Source: Polyodon spathula (lineage: Eukaryota > Chordata > Actinopteri > Acipenseriformes > Polyodontidae). From it: a stretch of 64,000 nucleotides of DNA. Below are positions 1-11,440 of this stretch, piece by piece; position 1 is the first letter of the stretch, and each line of letters begins with the position of its first letter. The translations under genes were made by a program, and so were the position numbers. The DNA lies in the NCBI RefSeq assembly GCF_017654505.1, contig NC_054547.1, forward strand, positions 24,929,975 through 24,993,974, in the 5' to 3' direction. The notes under the pieces were generated by a model, which did no database searches, was not told where the DNA came from, and saw only the letters and a list, made by a program, of their open reading frames with translations.

Positions 1-1180
1 CTCTTTTTATGAAGACAATCAGAATAATAAAATAAATAAATAAAAAAACAACTAAATTTGTACACTCTCAATGTTATACTACAACAGTATTAAGATCTGT
101 TATTTGCTCAGAATGATGTGGTTCTGTAGTTTGTTAAAACATTTTAAGGTGTACAATTAAATAAATAAATAAATAGTTTAGCTGATGGTAAATAGAACTG
201 GGAAATTATCGGTCTTATTGCTTAAAACACAAACATGTACCACAGGTTATTATTGAAGAGCAGAGATTAGTTGTTTATTTTTTTCAACCCTACAGATAAA
301 ATATGTATAGGAACAAAAACAAAAACAAAAAAACATATTTTAATAGTAAAACGTGTTATTGGATTTACATTTACGACATTGCACAAGTTTGCGTCCAATG
401 ATTACTACACATGTGGAGTTAAAAAAAAAAAAAAAAAAAAAAAAAAGAAAAAAAAAGGAAAAAAAAAAGATTTCTTTACTTACCTAAGAACATTAGAATA
501 CTGTTATAACTTTGTTATAAACAAAACTATGTTGATAATAAGTAGGCCAGCCTGCTGCAGTCGCGGTCTGCGCTAAATTTAATTGAGACATTGGTCGTGT
601 TCTTATTATGCAGATTAACGCAGTTCTGCACACTGCTGCACAGAATCGTGGAGATGCGCTGCAGACATCCCTCAACACCCAGATAAATCTGCAGATTCTG
701 CACAGCCCAGCGCAGCTTTGAAATGTTACTGTGGGATGCGGGCTGCGGCTGTGAACCAAAGGGACGATGCAAAGATCACGAGTATTATTTAAACATTATA
801 TAATAAATCAGTGATATATGATATATAATTTTACAAAAGAGGTAATCTATTACATTAAACGGACTGTTGATAATACATACAAATATAAATATAGCATGTT
901 GAAAATGTGTTCTGTGCTGCAAGGTTTGGAGAAGACGTTTCTCTAAAAGCTGAGTGTGACGTCAGAAAGACAGCAGCCAAGAGCAGCCGGCGCAGCAAGC
1001 TCTGGGTAACAGAAAGCAACAATTGAAACGTGTATTCTGTGTCATTGACCGTTTCCGTCAAAACCATTATCAAAATACAGTATCAGTTCACAAAAAGATC
1101 TTCCTCAGACACTTTGCTAAGGCTGCAAGTACCATCGCTTGATTTAGAAGAAGCGTGTTTGCAGTTGAAAACTGCATTAA
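1..1180. other. AT-rich non-coding stretch, no gene seen
   Basis: No supported gene. It holds A-rich and (AAAT)-rich stretches and a poly(A)-like run at 421-470. Short open frames here lack family resemblance or overlap low-complexity sequence. Confidence 0.6.
421..470 (+). repeat. Poly(A) run with interruptions
   Basis: About 50 bases of almost pure A, with a few G. It could be a retroposed tail or simple sequence; no adjacent retroposon body was recognised. Confidence 0.9.
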
Positions 1181-1294
1181 CCATTGTATAAAGGAATTAC
1201 GATAATTGCTGTGTAGAATAAAAGGAACGGTATTAATACTGTAATGTACTTAAACCACGGTAAACAGAAAAACCGGTATACCGACCCATCCCTA
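1180..1294 (-). mobile_element. Possible hAT-type transposon end
   Basis: The segment ends in a GGTATACC core followed by CCCATCCCTA. Read on the - strand this gives the TAGGGATGGG start found at the ends of some fish hAT elements. The partner end was not located, so the extent is a guess. The following ~570 bases show no gene. Confidence 0.3.
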
Positions 1295-1872
1295 TTAAAC
1301 TGTAGTAAAGGTATTCCATTAAGAGCACGTAGTACGTATAATGCATGGCTAAAAAACATTTAAAATAAGAGCAAGTACAAAAAACATAAATAGAGTTACC
1401 TTTTAGAGTAAAATCAAGTACAAGATACAGAAAATATAGTTATAATTAAGAGCAGTCGTAGAATACAGCAAAGTGTGACGCAGTTAAGTGCAAGTACAAG
1501 GTGATGCAAGCACTGATACAGTTGAGTGCCATGTAGTCCAGTGTAGTCAAGAGTTGTGATGTTTACAGATGCTGTCTGAAGAAGCCATGAATCTGTTTGC
1601 TACAAGCAGACTGCTTTACATCTATGGAAGAATGTATTGTTAGATCTCCTATTCTTTAAATAACAAACTTGAGAATTTAAAGAACATGTGGTATAAGACA
1701 TCAACTTATCTTACTAACACTGACATTGTTACAATCCCATGTTACTATCGTCATGTTTCTACTATATTTATATTAACTCTATATTGCTATGAATTGTAAT
1801 GAGTTCAACTAAAGGTTTGGCCAATATGAATTGGAGTGGATGTAATATTTATGTATACATTCTATTTAATAT

Positions 1873-1873
1873 T

Positions 1874-1940
<67 letters not shown>

Positions 1941-1971
1941 CTCTCTCTCTCTCTCTATCTATCTCTGTCTG

Positions 1972-2042
<71 letters not shown>

Positions 2043-2085
2043 GTCTATCTATTGGTCTGTCTGTCTGTCTGTTTGTCTATCTATA
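1873..2085 (+). repeat. (TATC)n microsatellite
   Basis: About 210 bases of TATC/TGTC tetranucleotides with a CT-rich interruption near 1940-1955. Open frames across it only encode the repeat. Confidence 0.97.
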
Positions 2086-2552
2086 TCATGTCTTTATTTT
2101 ATTGTCTATGAAATAAATAAAAACATAATTCACAAAATAAAAAGAAATAACTGTATCATTCCATCAGTGTGCAGAATGTAAACAGCCACTCTGTCAGTGT
2201 TTTCTTAGTGGGAATGACTACAACAGTAATATTTTTGGTCTATAAAAATGGATTCCTCTGCTTTCTTAGAACTGTCACACTCAATTGAAACATGTGCTGT
2301 AATGTTTTACTAAAGGGCTTTCAAAAACATACAGCGGTGCTGTTTATGCTGCTGTACAGTACCTGCAGCAATGGAGTCAGACAGAGACTGCTGCCACTCC
2401 AGCAGCCTGCAGTATCTATGAAACGCAGCCATGTCTTCACAGGCCTTTGTTCTCCATGCACCTACTCCAGACACCCTCCTTCACTATTTGTATATATGTA
2501 TTGGCTCCTTGGTCCTGCCAATCTGGTATCTGGAGGCGGGGTCTAGCTACAG

Positions 2553-2666
2553 AAAGCTAATGATGCTGTTCGGTGAGAAAGCAGGAGAGGATTTAAGCGT
2601 GGAGTGTTTTATGAAGTGACTTCATTCAGTCTCCAACCAGGGGAGAGAGACCTGCACATGCACATG

Positions 2667-2728
<62 letters not shown>

Positions 2729-2900
2729 TTTATATATGCACACAATGCATCAGACACCCTTTCAACAAAGGAAACCAATAAAGGCAAATGCTGGGTTTTT
2801 CTGGAAGACTGCTCTACCCATGTAAGTCTTTATGTTATGTTGTAGGAAATTATCTTTATAGATGTTCTTTGATCCCAGGTTTATATTTATTAACGTTATT
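2553..2900 (+). repeat. Dispersed repeat, copy 1 (partner at 5672)
   Basis: The block containing GCAGGAGAGGATTTAAG and GTGGAGTGTTTTAT recurs at about 5690-5740. Both copies continue through an AATAAA-like stretch to a CTTTG(A/G)TCCCAGGTTT motif. In this copy a (CA)n microsatellite has expanded inside. It looks like an interspersed repeat, perhaps the 3' part of a retroelement; family unknown. Confidence 0.6.
2674..2724 (+). repeat. (CA)n microsatellite
   Basis: About 25 CA units, preceded by short CACATG repeats. Confidence 0.97.
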
Positions 2901-3137
2901 AATGTATATTGTAGAGTATGTCAGTCTGACATAGCTGAGTGGTGTTTTTATTTGTTTGTCTGGTTACTTGTTGTTTAAAGTGTTGCAGCATTTTGAAAAA
3001 GAAGTCTTGCTGTAGCTAGAGTTGTAATTTCACCTTTGGTGGTTTCAATAAAATTATCAATATGATTAGTATACCACTATGCTTGACAACCAGAAATCTT
3101 AGTTCAATGTTCTTTTATGCAACATTAACAAATACAG

Positions 3138-3178
3138 TTCTTCTTCTTCTTCTTCTTCTTCTTCTTCTTCTTCTTCTT

Positions 3179-3208
<30 letters not shown>
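3138..3208 (+). repeat. (TTC)n microsatellite
   Basis: About 23 uninterrupted TTC units. Confidence 0.97.
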
Positions 3209-3209
<1 letters not shown>

Positions 3210-3239
3210 TTAGTTAATGTTGCTCAGCTATCTTCTATA

Positions 3240-3450
3240 AAGCATCGTGGCTCTGTATCAGAATACACTTTTGTGGGCAAATGTGATATGGCCATAGCTC
3301 TTTCAACTGTTGGAATGCCATTATTCATATATTTCCGATATAGACTGTGACTTGAAAAAAGAAGCAAAACATGAAATCAAGGAAGGTAGATGTTCATGAA
3401 TTGTGGCATAGTTGTAGATCTTCTTGTAAAGAGCATTTTGTTTGTAAGTT
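3240..3450 (+). repeat. Dispersed repeat family A, copy 1
   Basis: Shares GATATGGCCATAGCTCTT and GTTGGAATGCCATTATTC with the copy at 8040-8220, and GAAGCAAAACAT plus GAAGGTAGAT with the copy at 8930-9075. No coding potential seen. Class unknown. Confidence 0.65.
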
Positions 3451-3567
3451 TTTAAATGTTAAAGTTTACTATGTTTACCAAGACTTTTGGCACCCAGAAT
3501 TCTTTTTGTAGAATTCTGATGTAATGGAATCAACATTGTGCTATACAAAATTTGGGAAATGAACATT

Positions 3568-3586
3568 CCAAGCGTGGAACGCTTGG
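3568..3586. repeat. Short perfect palindrome
   Basis: CCAAGCGT-GGA-ACGCTTGG is a perfect 8-bp inverted repeat around three bases. It could be coincidence or a protein-binding site. Confidence 0.5.
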
Positions 3587-4149
3587 ATGGGGTATGACCA
3601 TGCTAGTCTGGTTCAATTTCCATTGTTCCATGGGTCAAATGCATGGACAGATGAATCCCATTGTAAATCTTTAATTTTATGTTAAAAAAAATAATAAATG
3701 ACAATCAGTCAAAGGGCACAGAGCTACATCAATGCTTCCCCATGATTATCAAAAGTACATTCTCAGGAATTTCAAAACAGACTTCTCTGAATAATCTCAC
3801 AACATTTGAATCTGTCTATACAGTAAATACAATATTTAGATAGACTTTACATACTGTACCTCCAGACTGTCGTTTATAAAACCACTGAAGCCCCAGCAAC
3901 AAGCCAAAATCAACATGGTCCTGTGGACCATAGAATCAAATCCCACCGTTGAAAGTATTTTAATACAAAGATATTTCTCTTATAATAATTATAGCAGTTA
4001 TAGCATTTTTTGAAAATGTTTGTTACCACCCTTTTTAATGCAATGCGTGTTTCATTTATAGTATGATTCCTTTAATGCATGATATCCAAAATATCAGCAT
4101 AACCCCTCTGTAATTATCATAAAATGACACCCACTGGCATGAACCTTAG

Positions 4150-4534
4150 GAAGTTTGTTGTACACCTATGTCAAAGTAAAAAAAGGTCCGGGTCAAGTGG
4201 ACTTGAATAATAGTACAATTATCATAGCATGTTACCAGGGAGACAAAGAACAACTCAACCCGTTTAAACTAGCATACTGTATTCGTCTCCTTAGAAGTTA
4301 AACATAATTCTGAGAGCTATACAGTGAACCACCTCCTTATGGGTGAGAAGCATTCATGGATATGATTTTTTTTCCTCACGAGGTATTATTTGCGTGAAGC
4401 ACTGTAGGCTAAGTTTTATTTAGTTATAGATTATCATGTCCAATATTGATTGATGTGAATTAGGGAATACAATAGGTTTGAACTGCTAGTCATGTTTTTA
4501 AGGGTTACATTGCCCCCCAATAGTTACTAGGGAG
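4150..4534 (+). repeat. Dispersed repeat family A, copy 2, left part
   Basis: Carries the GAGACAAAGA(A/G)CAACTCAA block near 4240 and, at 4510-4534, the CCCCCCAATAGTTACTAGGG block. The second block matches the copy at 8185 and is interrupted by the insertion at 4535-5621. The rest of the copy resumes at 5622. Confidence 0.55.
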
Positions 4535-5621
4535 CAGAGAATGTGAGCAGAGCAAAATCCCGCTCACCGCTTATAATATCCTCCGCTCTGCTCTGCTCAG
4601 CTCACATGGTATTCCTGTTTTTTTTTGTTTTTTTTAAATAAACTACCGTTCCCCCCTCCCCCCCAGTGTTGCCGATTATAGATGAAAATATGTAATGCAC
4701 ATTCAGAAAGGAATACTATTTAATCTTCCTTATTATAATCTCATAGCTTCACCAAAGTATAAAAACATCCCCAGCTATGACAAACAAAGAAAAAAGCCTA
4801 CATAAAGTGCAAAGTAAGTTATCTAATTTAATTTGAAGACGCTTTCTCATTCTTGTTGATTGGTACTGAAAAAATGCATAAATTGAAAATAAACTAAAAG
4901 TTAGGAAATACCATCTTGCAGTGAACTTGTTTTCAACAGGTTCCTACGATGTTGTGTATAGTGTCAGCTACTTCCAACTTTGCATATGATTCATTTCAGC
5001 TTTAGACTGGGCTTGTTTGTATCTGAATATCTCATAAGGAGCTCAAAGCAAACACATATGAGTGAGTCTCAACGGGGCTAATGGACCACCCTATGTGAAC
5101 TACTGTTAAGAGCGCAGAAAATATAAACCATGTTCACAGCACTCTATTGGAGCATAACCATAGAACTGTATCAGAACAATATCAGCTATGTAATAACCAT
5201 AGACAAATGGGCACATTGATGATGTTAGTCACGTTTGTATATGGCACAAATGCAGCTCCAGAATATATATTTGTGCAACGCCAATCACATTGAATAAAAA
5301 AGAAAAAAAACAAGCTTTTTTTAAATGCAATTTTCAAGTCTGCAAAACATAAAAGTGCCTAATTTTGGTTGTGGAACTGGAAATAAATGATTATGCACAG
5401 GCATGATGGAAAATACTGAAGAAAAAAAAAAGGTGCAACCTCTATGGCCAAACATGCATTTAAAGAAAAACAAAAACTGCTCAGCTCTTCTCAGTGCTGT
5501 GAAAGCGTGGGCCCGAAATGTCCGCTCTGTGCTCTGCTCCAGCAACCACCCTGCTCCACTCCCCTGCTCCATATAAAATTGGTGCGCTCCGCTCCCCACT
5601 CTGCTCTGCTCATACTCTCTG
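4535..5621. mobile_element. Non-autonomous hAT-like element
   Basis: The left end starts CAGAGAATGTGAGCAGAGC. The right end, read on the other strand, starts CAGAGAGTATGAGCAGAGC. These are ~19-bp terminal inverted repeats with the CAGAG start typical of hAT elements. Both ends are followed by GCTCT/GCTCC-rich subterminal sequence. The element splits a dispersed repeat: the uninterrupted order is seen at ~8195-8215. The left flank CTAGGGAG and a degraded CTATAAG on the right are consistent with an 8-bp target duplication. At 1,087 bp with no transposase, it is presumably mobilised in trans. Confidence 0.7.
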
Positions 5622-5900
5622 CTATAAGACAAAGAGCAGCTCAAACCAAAGCAGTGACATTAGTCACAGAGAGCAAATAATGCTGCTTGGCGACAAAGCA
5701 GGAGAGGATTTAAGTGTGGAGTGTTTTATCAAGTGACTTCATTGAGAAACCTGCACACAAAATAAAGGAGAACAATAAATTAAAAGGCTGTGTTTATTTA
5801 GAAGTCTCGACAACCTATTACCTTACATGTCCTTTGGTCCCAGGTTTTGCAAATGTTCTATTGCTTGTACAGCAGTTAAAATACATGGTTACTATATGTA
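5622..5900 (+). repeat. Dispersed repeat continuation and copy 2 of the 2553 repeat
   Basis: From 5628 the sequence resumes family A (ACAAAGAGCAGCTCAAACC, compare 8210). From about 5672 it matches the repeat at 2553-2900. The order suggests that both blocks may belong to one larger repeat. Confidence 0.55.
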
Positions 5901-5931
5901 TACAGTATCAAAGTTAATTGTGTATTGTGAC

Positions 5932-6130
5932 CGGGCTCGTGCACGCTGAGTAACCAGACCAGATAGTTCCAAAAAAAATCAAGGCTTATTATGAGGGATT
6001 TCACAACAACTCTTCCATGCAAACAAAATGAGATTCTAGAACAAAGATACAGTTCACATTAGCAATCCAGGAAAGAGTCAAACACAAGGCCAGGCTGTTC
6101 AACAGCCATCACATTAAATTATAACACAGG
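5932..6130 (-). mobile_element. Possible LTR fragment
   Basis: Begins TGTGACCGGGCTCGTG, resembling the inverted end of an LTR. No partner end or target duplication found. Family unknown. Confidence 0.25.
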
Positions 6131-6296
6131 TGCCCCATACAGTTCCAGGATAAGGAAAACACAATAATTAATGAAATAGTTGTGATGATGTCAAACTCTT
6201 TGAGCTAAAATATATATCTCAAATGTCAATGTATATATTGAACTTCAATTAATATATTTATATCCAAACAAATACATTTTCCTGTTTGGCACAACC

Positions 6297-6300
<4 letters not shown>

Positions 6301-6340
<40 letters not shown>

Positions 6341-6344
6341 TATA
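6301..6344. repeat. (AT)n microsatellite
   Basis: About 44 bases of alternating AT with small interruptions. Confidence 0.95.
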
Positions 6345-7409
6345 GCTTCACTTACAAAACGGCAGTAAACATTATGGTGCACCATAATTGCAATTGCTGT
6401 GCATGTTCATGATTTCCATATTTACTATAGCAATTGTATTCATTACCGCGTGAAATAGTGGGCATAGTATTGTGTACACTGATTCTATTGTGCCACACTC
6501 TGATAATCAGAATGAATATGTGATTTGTATGGTAATGCATGATTATGTATTTAAATGAGGCACCCCTTTTACTAAAGGTCAATAATCTTAACCTTAAAAT
6601 GAGTGATAATTAGTTAGGAAACCAGGCTTTAACCAGTGATAGGCACAGTATTTAAACCTATTTTTCTGGGCTGAAATCTATCTGGCATCATGGAGGCAGT
6701 ACCTGCATTAAAGTTTTCATACAGAGCACTGAAAATTACCTGTAAATTACATGAATAAACATAGCGTGAATAAACATGAATTAATGTTATAATGTCTTAG
6801 ATTTTATGTTATAGTCCGTTACCGTGGTACAAATAATAAAGTGGTTAAATAAAATGCTGGCCCAAACAAGGTATTATAATTTAAAACAATCTCCTCCACT
6901 AGAATTTCGAACTCCTCTGCGTGCAGAGTTTGCGTTGCCTCTGCCTGTCCTCTGCAGAGGGCTGCGTCTGTTAATACTCGTTTTCGGTCAGTAAGCCACA
7001 TCCACCTTTCACAATAAGCCACTGACCAAAAGATACACCTGGACTGCTGGGCCTTTTTATACCAAGGTAGTCACTTGTAAGTCTTGTACATTATGGTGCA
7101 CATTAAATTATCGCTCACAAGTAGTGTGCACGCTATGGTATTTAAATTAGCCAAATAGTGTGCACATAAATGAATGCGTTCTGTTATTAAGTGGGACAGT
7201 ACATTTAGATTTATGGTGCACATTGGGCTCACTAGTTAATGTGCACGTTACAGCTACATTTAGTGCCCTTTCGTAAATGAGGTCCATAGTATATTATTTC
7301 TAGTGATTGTATTCTGTTGCATGAGGATCCTGATTCTCCTTCGATAGAGTTGTTTTCTGTTCATGAATTATCTCTCTTTCTCTGTCTCTATGTATATAAC
7401 AATTTATAC

Positions 7410-7748
7410 GGTAACGCTTTATATTGCACGGCATAAATTAATATTAAATAGATATGCAATTATTACGTTCAATTATTCCTTGTTACTTTCCATTAACATT
7501 TAAGTCAGATTAACTGTATTTTCAATTAAAAACATGTAAACAATGTGAAATTATTACATATTTTCAAGGGTAACAAAAAGTAATATAAATGGATGTGATA
7601 ACCAATTACATTTTCAATCAATGTTTGGTTAACATTTAGCAAGAAACCAGATGTTGCATATTTATTAAATATTAATTTAACATAAATTTAATATGCAGTT
7701 GCATATCTATTTAATATTGATTTATGCCACGCAATATAAAGTATTACC
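7410..7748. mobile_element. hAT-type MITE with perfect 8-bp target duplication
   Basis: Left end GGTAACGCTTTATATTGC and right end (inverted) GGTAATACTTTATATTGC continue as ~50-bp terminal inverted repeats with about five mismatches. The element is 339 bp and non-coding. It is flanked on both sides by ATTTATAC (7402-7409 and 7749-7756). An 8-bp duplication is the hallmark of hAT transposition. The preserved duplication and close TIRs suggest moderate age. Confidence 0.88.
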
Positions 7749-8029
7749 ATTTATACTGTATGGCAATCTGACAAAGATAAGTGATGTTTATTTTTTATTT
7801 TTATATGTTTATCTTGCTGCCAGGAAACCTAAGGCTCTTGCTGTAGCTAGTGTAGTAACTGAAGCTTTGTGCCACCACGCACAGTAATCACAAATATTGG
7901 TTTAATGTAAACAAATGCAGTAATACATTATATTACTATTAGTTCATTACTATTAGATTTAATGTTGCTACACTTAGTGGTTGACTATATTTAGAAAGCA
8001 CTGTGACTATGTACAGGACTACTCTTTCT

Positions 8030-8260
8030 TAACAGTTTTGGTATGGCCACAGCTCTTCTAGCAGTTGGAATGCCATTATTCTTGTTTCTGTTGTAGAGTC
8101 CACATGTTTTTCTCCTTGCTTGTCATTGATGGTGGATTTACATGAAACTTGGCATAGTTCTAGATTAGATGTCGTGTTGCCCCCCAGTGGTTACTAGGGA
8201 GACAACGAGCAACACAAACCAAAGCAGTGCATGGCTTCAGAGTATATTCACCTCCTTTGT
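8030..8260 (+). repeat. Dispersed repeat family A, copy 3
   Basis: Holds GTATGGCCACAGCTCTTC, GTTGGAATGCCATTATTC, a CATGAAACTTGGCATAGTT block and the uninterrupted GGTTACTAGGGAGACAACG site. The last serves as the empty-site reference for the hAT insertion at 4535. Confidence 0.65.
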
Positions 8261-8914
8261 CTTTTGTCTTTCGGAATGCATGGAATAACTGAACTCAAGC
8301 TGGCCCAGTTATTTGAGATCAGTTCTGTTCAATGCACTTGTACAACACAGTGACCTCTGTGTAAGGACACCTGACCTTGCTTGTACAGAATCAATGTAAA
8401 CCTGGTCAAGGTAAAAAATAAAAAAAAAAATGGTTCAATTCTGTGTGAAGGTATTCATTATTTAACAGTGTTGCTTTCACAAACAATAAACTGTTTTTGT
8501 ATTAGATGAGGGTATTGAAACAGTTTAAAATATTCAAAAATCTTTACTCTATAACAGAAATCTGAAAATGATTCCCAGCGTAAATAAGGGACAGACACTA
8601 TTGTGCTCCATACAGTTCAGAATAAACCTGACAGCAACATTTTCGGAACTTTTCTACGCTGCGTGGGTGCACACTGGTTGCATTTCAGTTTCTGGTGATG
8701 CAAATTATCGTGAATGCAAAGAAGATGTATGATGGACTTCTGTCTGCATACAGTGTGCAGAGCAACAAGTGTAAATGAGTATCCATAAAGAGTACTGCTA
8801 AAACAATAAATGCCCTCAAAGCTTATTACTCATACTTTTTGTTGGCACTTTGAGCTCAAAATGATCAATATCATGTTATGTTAATACACTGTCTGGTAAC
8901 ATCAGAACTGATTA

Positions 8915-9080
8915 TAGCATGACCCACTTCCATGTGAAAAAAGAAGCAAAACATATAATCAATGAAGGTAGATTTTCATGAAACTCAGCATAGTTACAGA
9001 TGTATAGATGGTTGAGATACCGTTTATAATCCCCAGGGATTACTAGGGAGACAAAGAGCAACTCAATGGCTCCTCTGCAC
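8915..9080 (+). repeat. Dispersed repeat family A, copy 4
   Basis: Shares GAAAAAAGAAGCAAAACAT, TTTTCATGAAACT and GATTACTAGGGAGACAAAG with the other copies. Confidence 0.65.
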
Positions 9081-9375
9081 ACCTGTAATAAACATGGTCA
9101 CAGTAAAAATAACTTTCCAAATGTTTATTTGAAAACACATCCATTGAACCAATTTGACTCTGATGGCATGCCATTTTGAGTATAGTGTAGATTGGTAAGA
9201 AAACTAGTAGGGTGATACATCATGAAATCGTCATGAAAGTTATTGATAGTATCAGAATCTGGAGGCACAGTATATGTCAGCCTGTGTATTTGACGTACAT
9301 ACAGTGGATGTGCCTACTTCTTCATGTCACTGTTAGCTTTAATTGTGAATATACAGCATGTTGTATTTTACTGAT

Positions 9376-10092
9376 TGTGACGGAAAGATGAGTTCTGGTG
9401 ATGAATCTTCCTCCCGACCTATGAGGGAGCTGAAGAACGAGAGGAGAAGTATCTGGAAGGGCTGGCCTGACAGTTCGTTTCTGGGTCTGGGAAGTGGGTC
9501 AGCCTGGAAAGAAGCGAGACTCTGTTGTAAGACCGTATTGATTTGAAAGGTAAACGAGAGGCAGCTGCAAGTAATAAGGCAGCTGCAACCGTTTACCTTG
9601 ATATCATGCAGGATTACATATAGGGGCCAGGGTAACGCTGATCTTTTCCTTCGTTTGGGTAAAATGCTGGAGAGGCAGAAGGAGTGAGAGTGAAAGAGTG
9701 TTGTGTGTTGTTTGTGTCTGCGTAAATAACTGTCTGTGTTTTCACCACTAGACAGCTAAACGCACAAATCCGGAGCTGTCGAGAGGGTCAGCATGAACCA
9801 GATCACCACTGCACCAACCGTCACGAATTACCCGTGTCTTCCCCACCGCACACACACGTCTGCACTCACTCAGGACTGGTGACCATGTGTTTGTTTTGTT
9901 TGGGACTGTGCCCTGTTATTTCTATCCCCGGGCTTTACACATTGTTGTGTATAGCCGGGGATTTATAATTTGACGGTCACCAGACCTGGATTACAAATAA
10001 AAGCACTTTTTTCACTGGATAGCATTGTCTGTTCATCACTCCTACACCGCATCACAGCGACATCTGTTCCCCTTACCAACCACATTGCCACA
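9376..10092 (+). mobile_element. Solo LTR (717 bp) with CTGAT target duplication
   Basis: Begins TGTGACGGAAAG and ends CATTGCCACA (TG...CA). It is flanked on both sides by CTGAT (9371-9375 and 10093-10097). It contains a CATATA-like box near 9611 and an AATAAA at about 9993, giving + orientation. No internal retrotransposon sequence remains, so it is a solo LTR left by recombination between two LTRs. Family not determined. Confidence 0.88.
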
Positions 10093-10426
10093 CTGATGTA
10101 CCTGTTTTCTTGTCCCAAATTGAAGCAAATTGTTGTTACTTTTGAGTTGGTTCCAAGTGACCTCAACAGTCACCCATGGAGGGGGTGCAGAATGGATTCG
10201 GCATTGCACAACTGAAGCTGCTGTTTTTTGTAGTCTGGATAACAAGTGTTATTGATATTGATGTGGTGTTAAGCGTATGAAAGTTAGAGAGTGAGAGAGA
10301 GAGAGATGGATGGAGGTATTTCTGTCCTTGTCATCTGAATCAGAACCCCCTAATCTCACAGTCTTTAACTCTTTTGTAGAAAATGCAAACTTATAATCGA
10401 AGATTAACCTGTAATAATTACAGCAC

Positions 10427-10896
10427 TGTGGCAAAATGCCCCACTCTGTGAGCTATTTATTTGTGTTGTATATTACGTGTAGTGTGTTAATGTTGGTGTA
10501 TAGTCATTGGTACACAGGATATAAATGGGTCTGTGGAACACAAGTGGTTTAAAATGTATATTTTTATTTTAGCACAAATGGGTTTTCACTCACTTGGGGT
10601 TGTGTGTTTGGTGAGTGGAGAACGGGTGTGGAGAGGAGAAAGTAAAAACGTTAAGTAAATCATAATACCATCTCACCGTGTTAGTCTGTGTAGTACATTT
10701 TGTTTGTATATTTATTTTGGCTAAAGTGCCGTGTCTTGTGTTTTGTTTGTCTTGCAACCTTTTATTTTCTGCTCTGTTTAATAATTAAGTGCTGAGCGAA
10801 AACAATCACTCAGCTTCATCAAACTCCACCTCTGTTTATTTTGTGTTGGTTCCTGTTTCTGATGTGACGTCACCCACTGCAGCTGTCTTTGTGACA
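10427..10896 (+). mobile_element. Solo LTR (470 bp) with AGCAC target duplication
   Basis: Begins TGTGGCAAAATGCCCC and ends GTCTTTGTGACA. It is flanked by AGCAC at 10422-10426 and 10897-10901. A GATATAAATGGG box lies near 10518. Its first ~150 bases match the LTR at 49230 closely (shared ATGTTGGTGTATAGTCATTG). The two are the same family with diverged 3' halves. Confidence 0.88.
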
Positions 10897-10901
10897 AGCA
10901 C

Positions 10902-11265
10902 CAATAAAGTGTTAACTGAGAGTCTGTATTTTTGTATTAATCTCAACACTTATGAATGCAAGTCCTGAAAAATATGTCCCCCGTCTGTTTTGTTATATTG
11001 GTATTTGTTATACTTAATATGTTCTTTAGACATTAGTCTAAAAATTGTATTTATTAACTGTAATATGTAAAATATACTGGTTGACATTGAAAGGGTACTG
11101 TGTGCATCAGTTATGATACAGAGCACTGCCTATAGCAATGTGGTTGACACATTCCTGTGTCAATACACTCTGCTGAAGAACTGACTAGCTGCCAAAGTAG
11201 ATTTTCTTTCCTGTGGGACGCAAACATAAACTATATGATGAAATGCCTTAAATGACATTGGGGAC
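10902..11265. other. No gene recognised
   Basis: Unique-looking AT-rich sequence between two LTR-derived segments. Confidence 0.5.
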
Positions 11266-11292
11266 TGTGGCAGGGTGAAATCCCTCCCGGGG

Positions 11293-11360
<68 letters not shown>

Positions 11361-11440
11361 AATATTGGACTGGTAGGGAGGGGGTTCAATTCCTCCCTGC
11401 CAGAAATCACATGGGAATTTCCCGTGCCCAGCCTCTGCCC
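11266..11440 (+). mobile_element. LTR 5' fragment interrupted by (GT)n
   Basis: Starts TGTGGCAGGGTGAAATCCC. After the microsatellite it continues GGGAGGGGGTTCAATTCCTC, matching GGGAGGGGGTTAAATTCCTC in the solo LTR at 46454. The 3' part is missing. Confidence 0.6.
11294..11359 (+). repeat. (GT)n microsatellite
   Basis: About 33 GT units inside an LTR fragment. Confidence 0.97.

Larger units (their letters stand above)
5900..7400. other. No gene recognised
   Basis: AT-rich. Contains an (AT)n run at 6301-6344 and several copies of TATGGTGCAC(A/C)(T/C) between 6370 and 7235, suggesting an old repeat with internal motif duplication. No conserved coding signal. Confidence 0.5.
7757..9370. other. 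Dispersed repeats, no gene
   Basis: Two family A copies lie here (about 8030-8260 and 8915-9080). No coding exon recognised. Confidence 0.55.

Noticed and set aside
1799..2116. Open frames encoding Tyr-Leu-Ser-Ile repeats
   Set aside because: Direct translation of the TATC microsatellite.
5321..5644. A 107-codon - strand frame
   Set aside because: Lies across the GCTCT-rich subterminal part of a non-autonomous hAT element; no protein family features.
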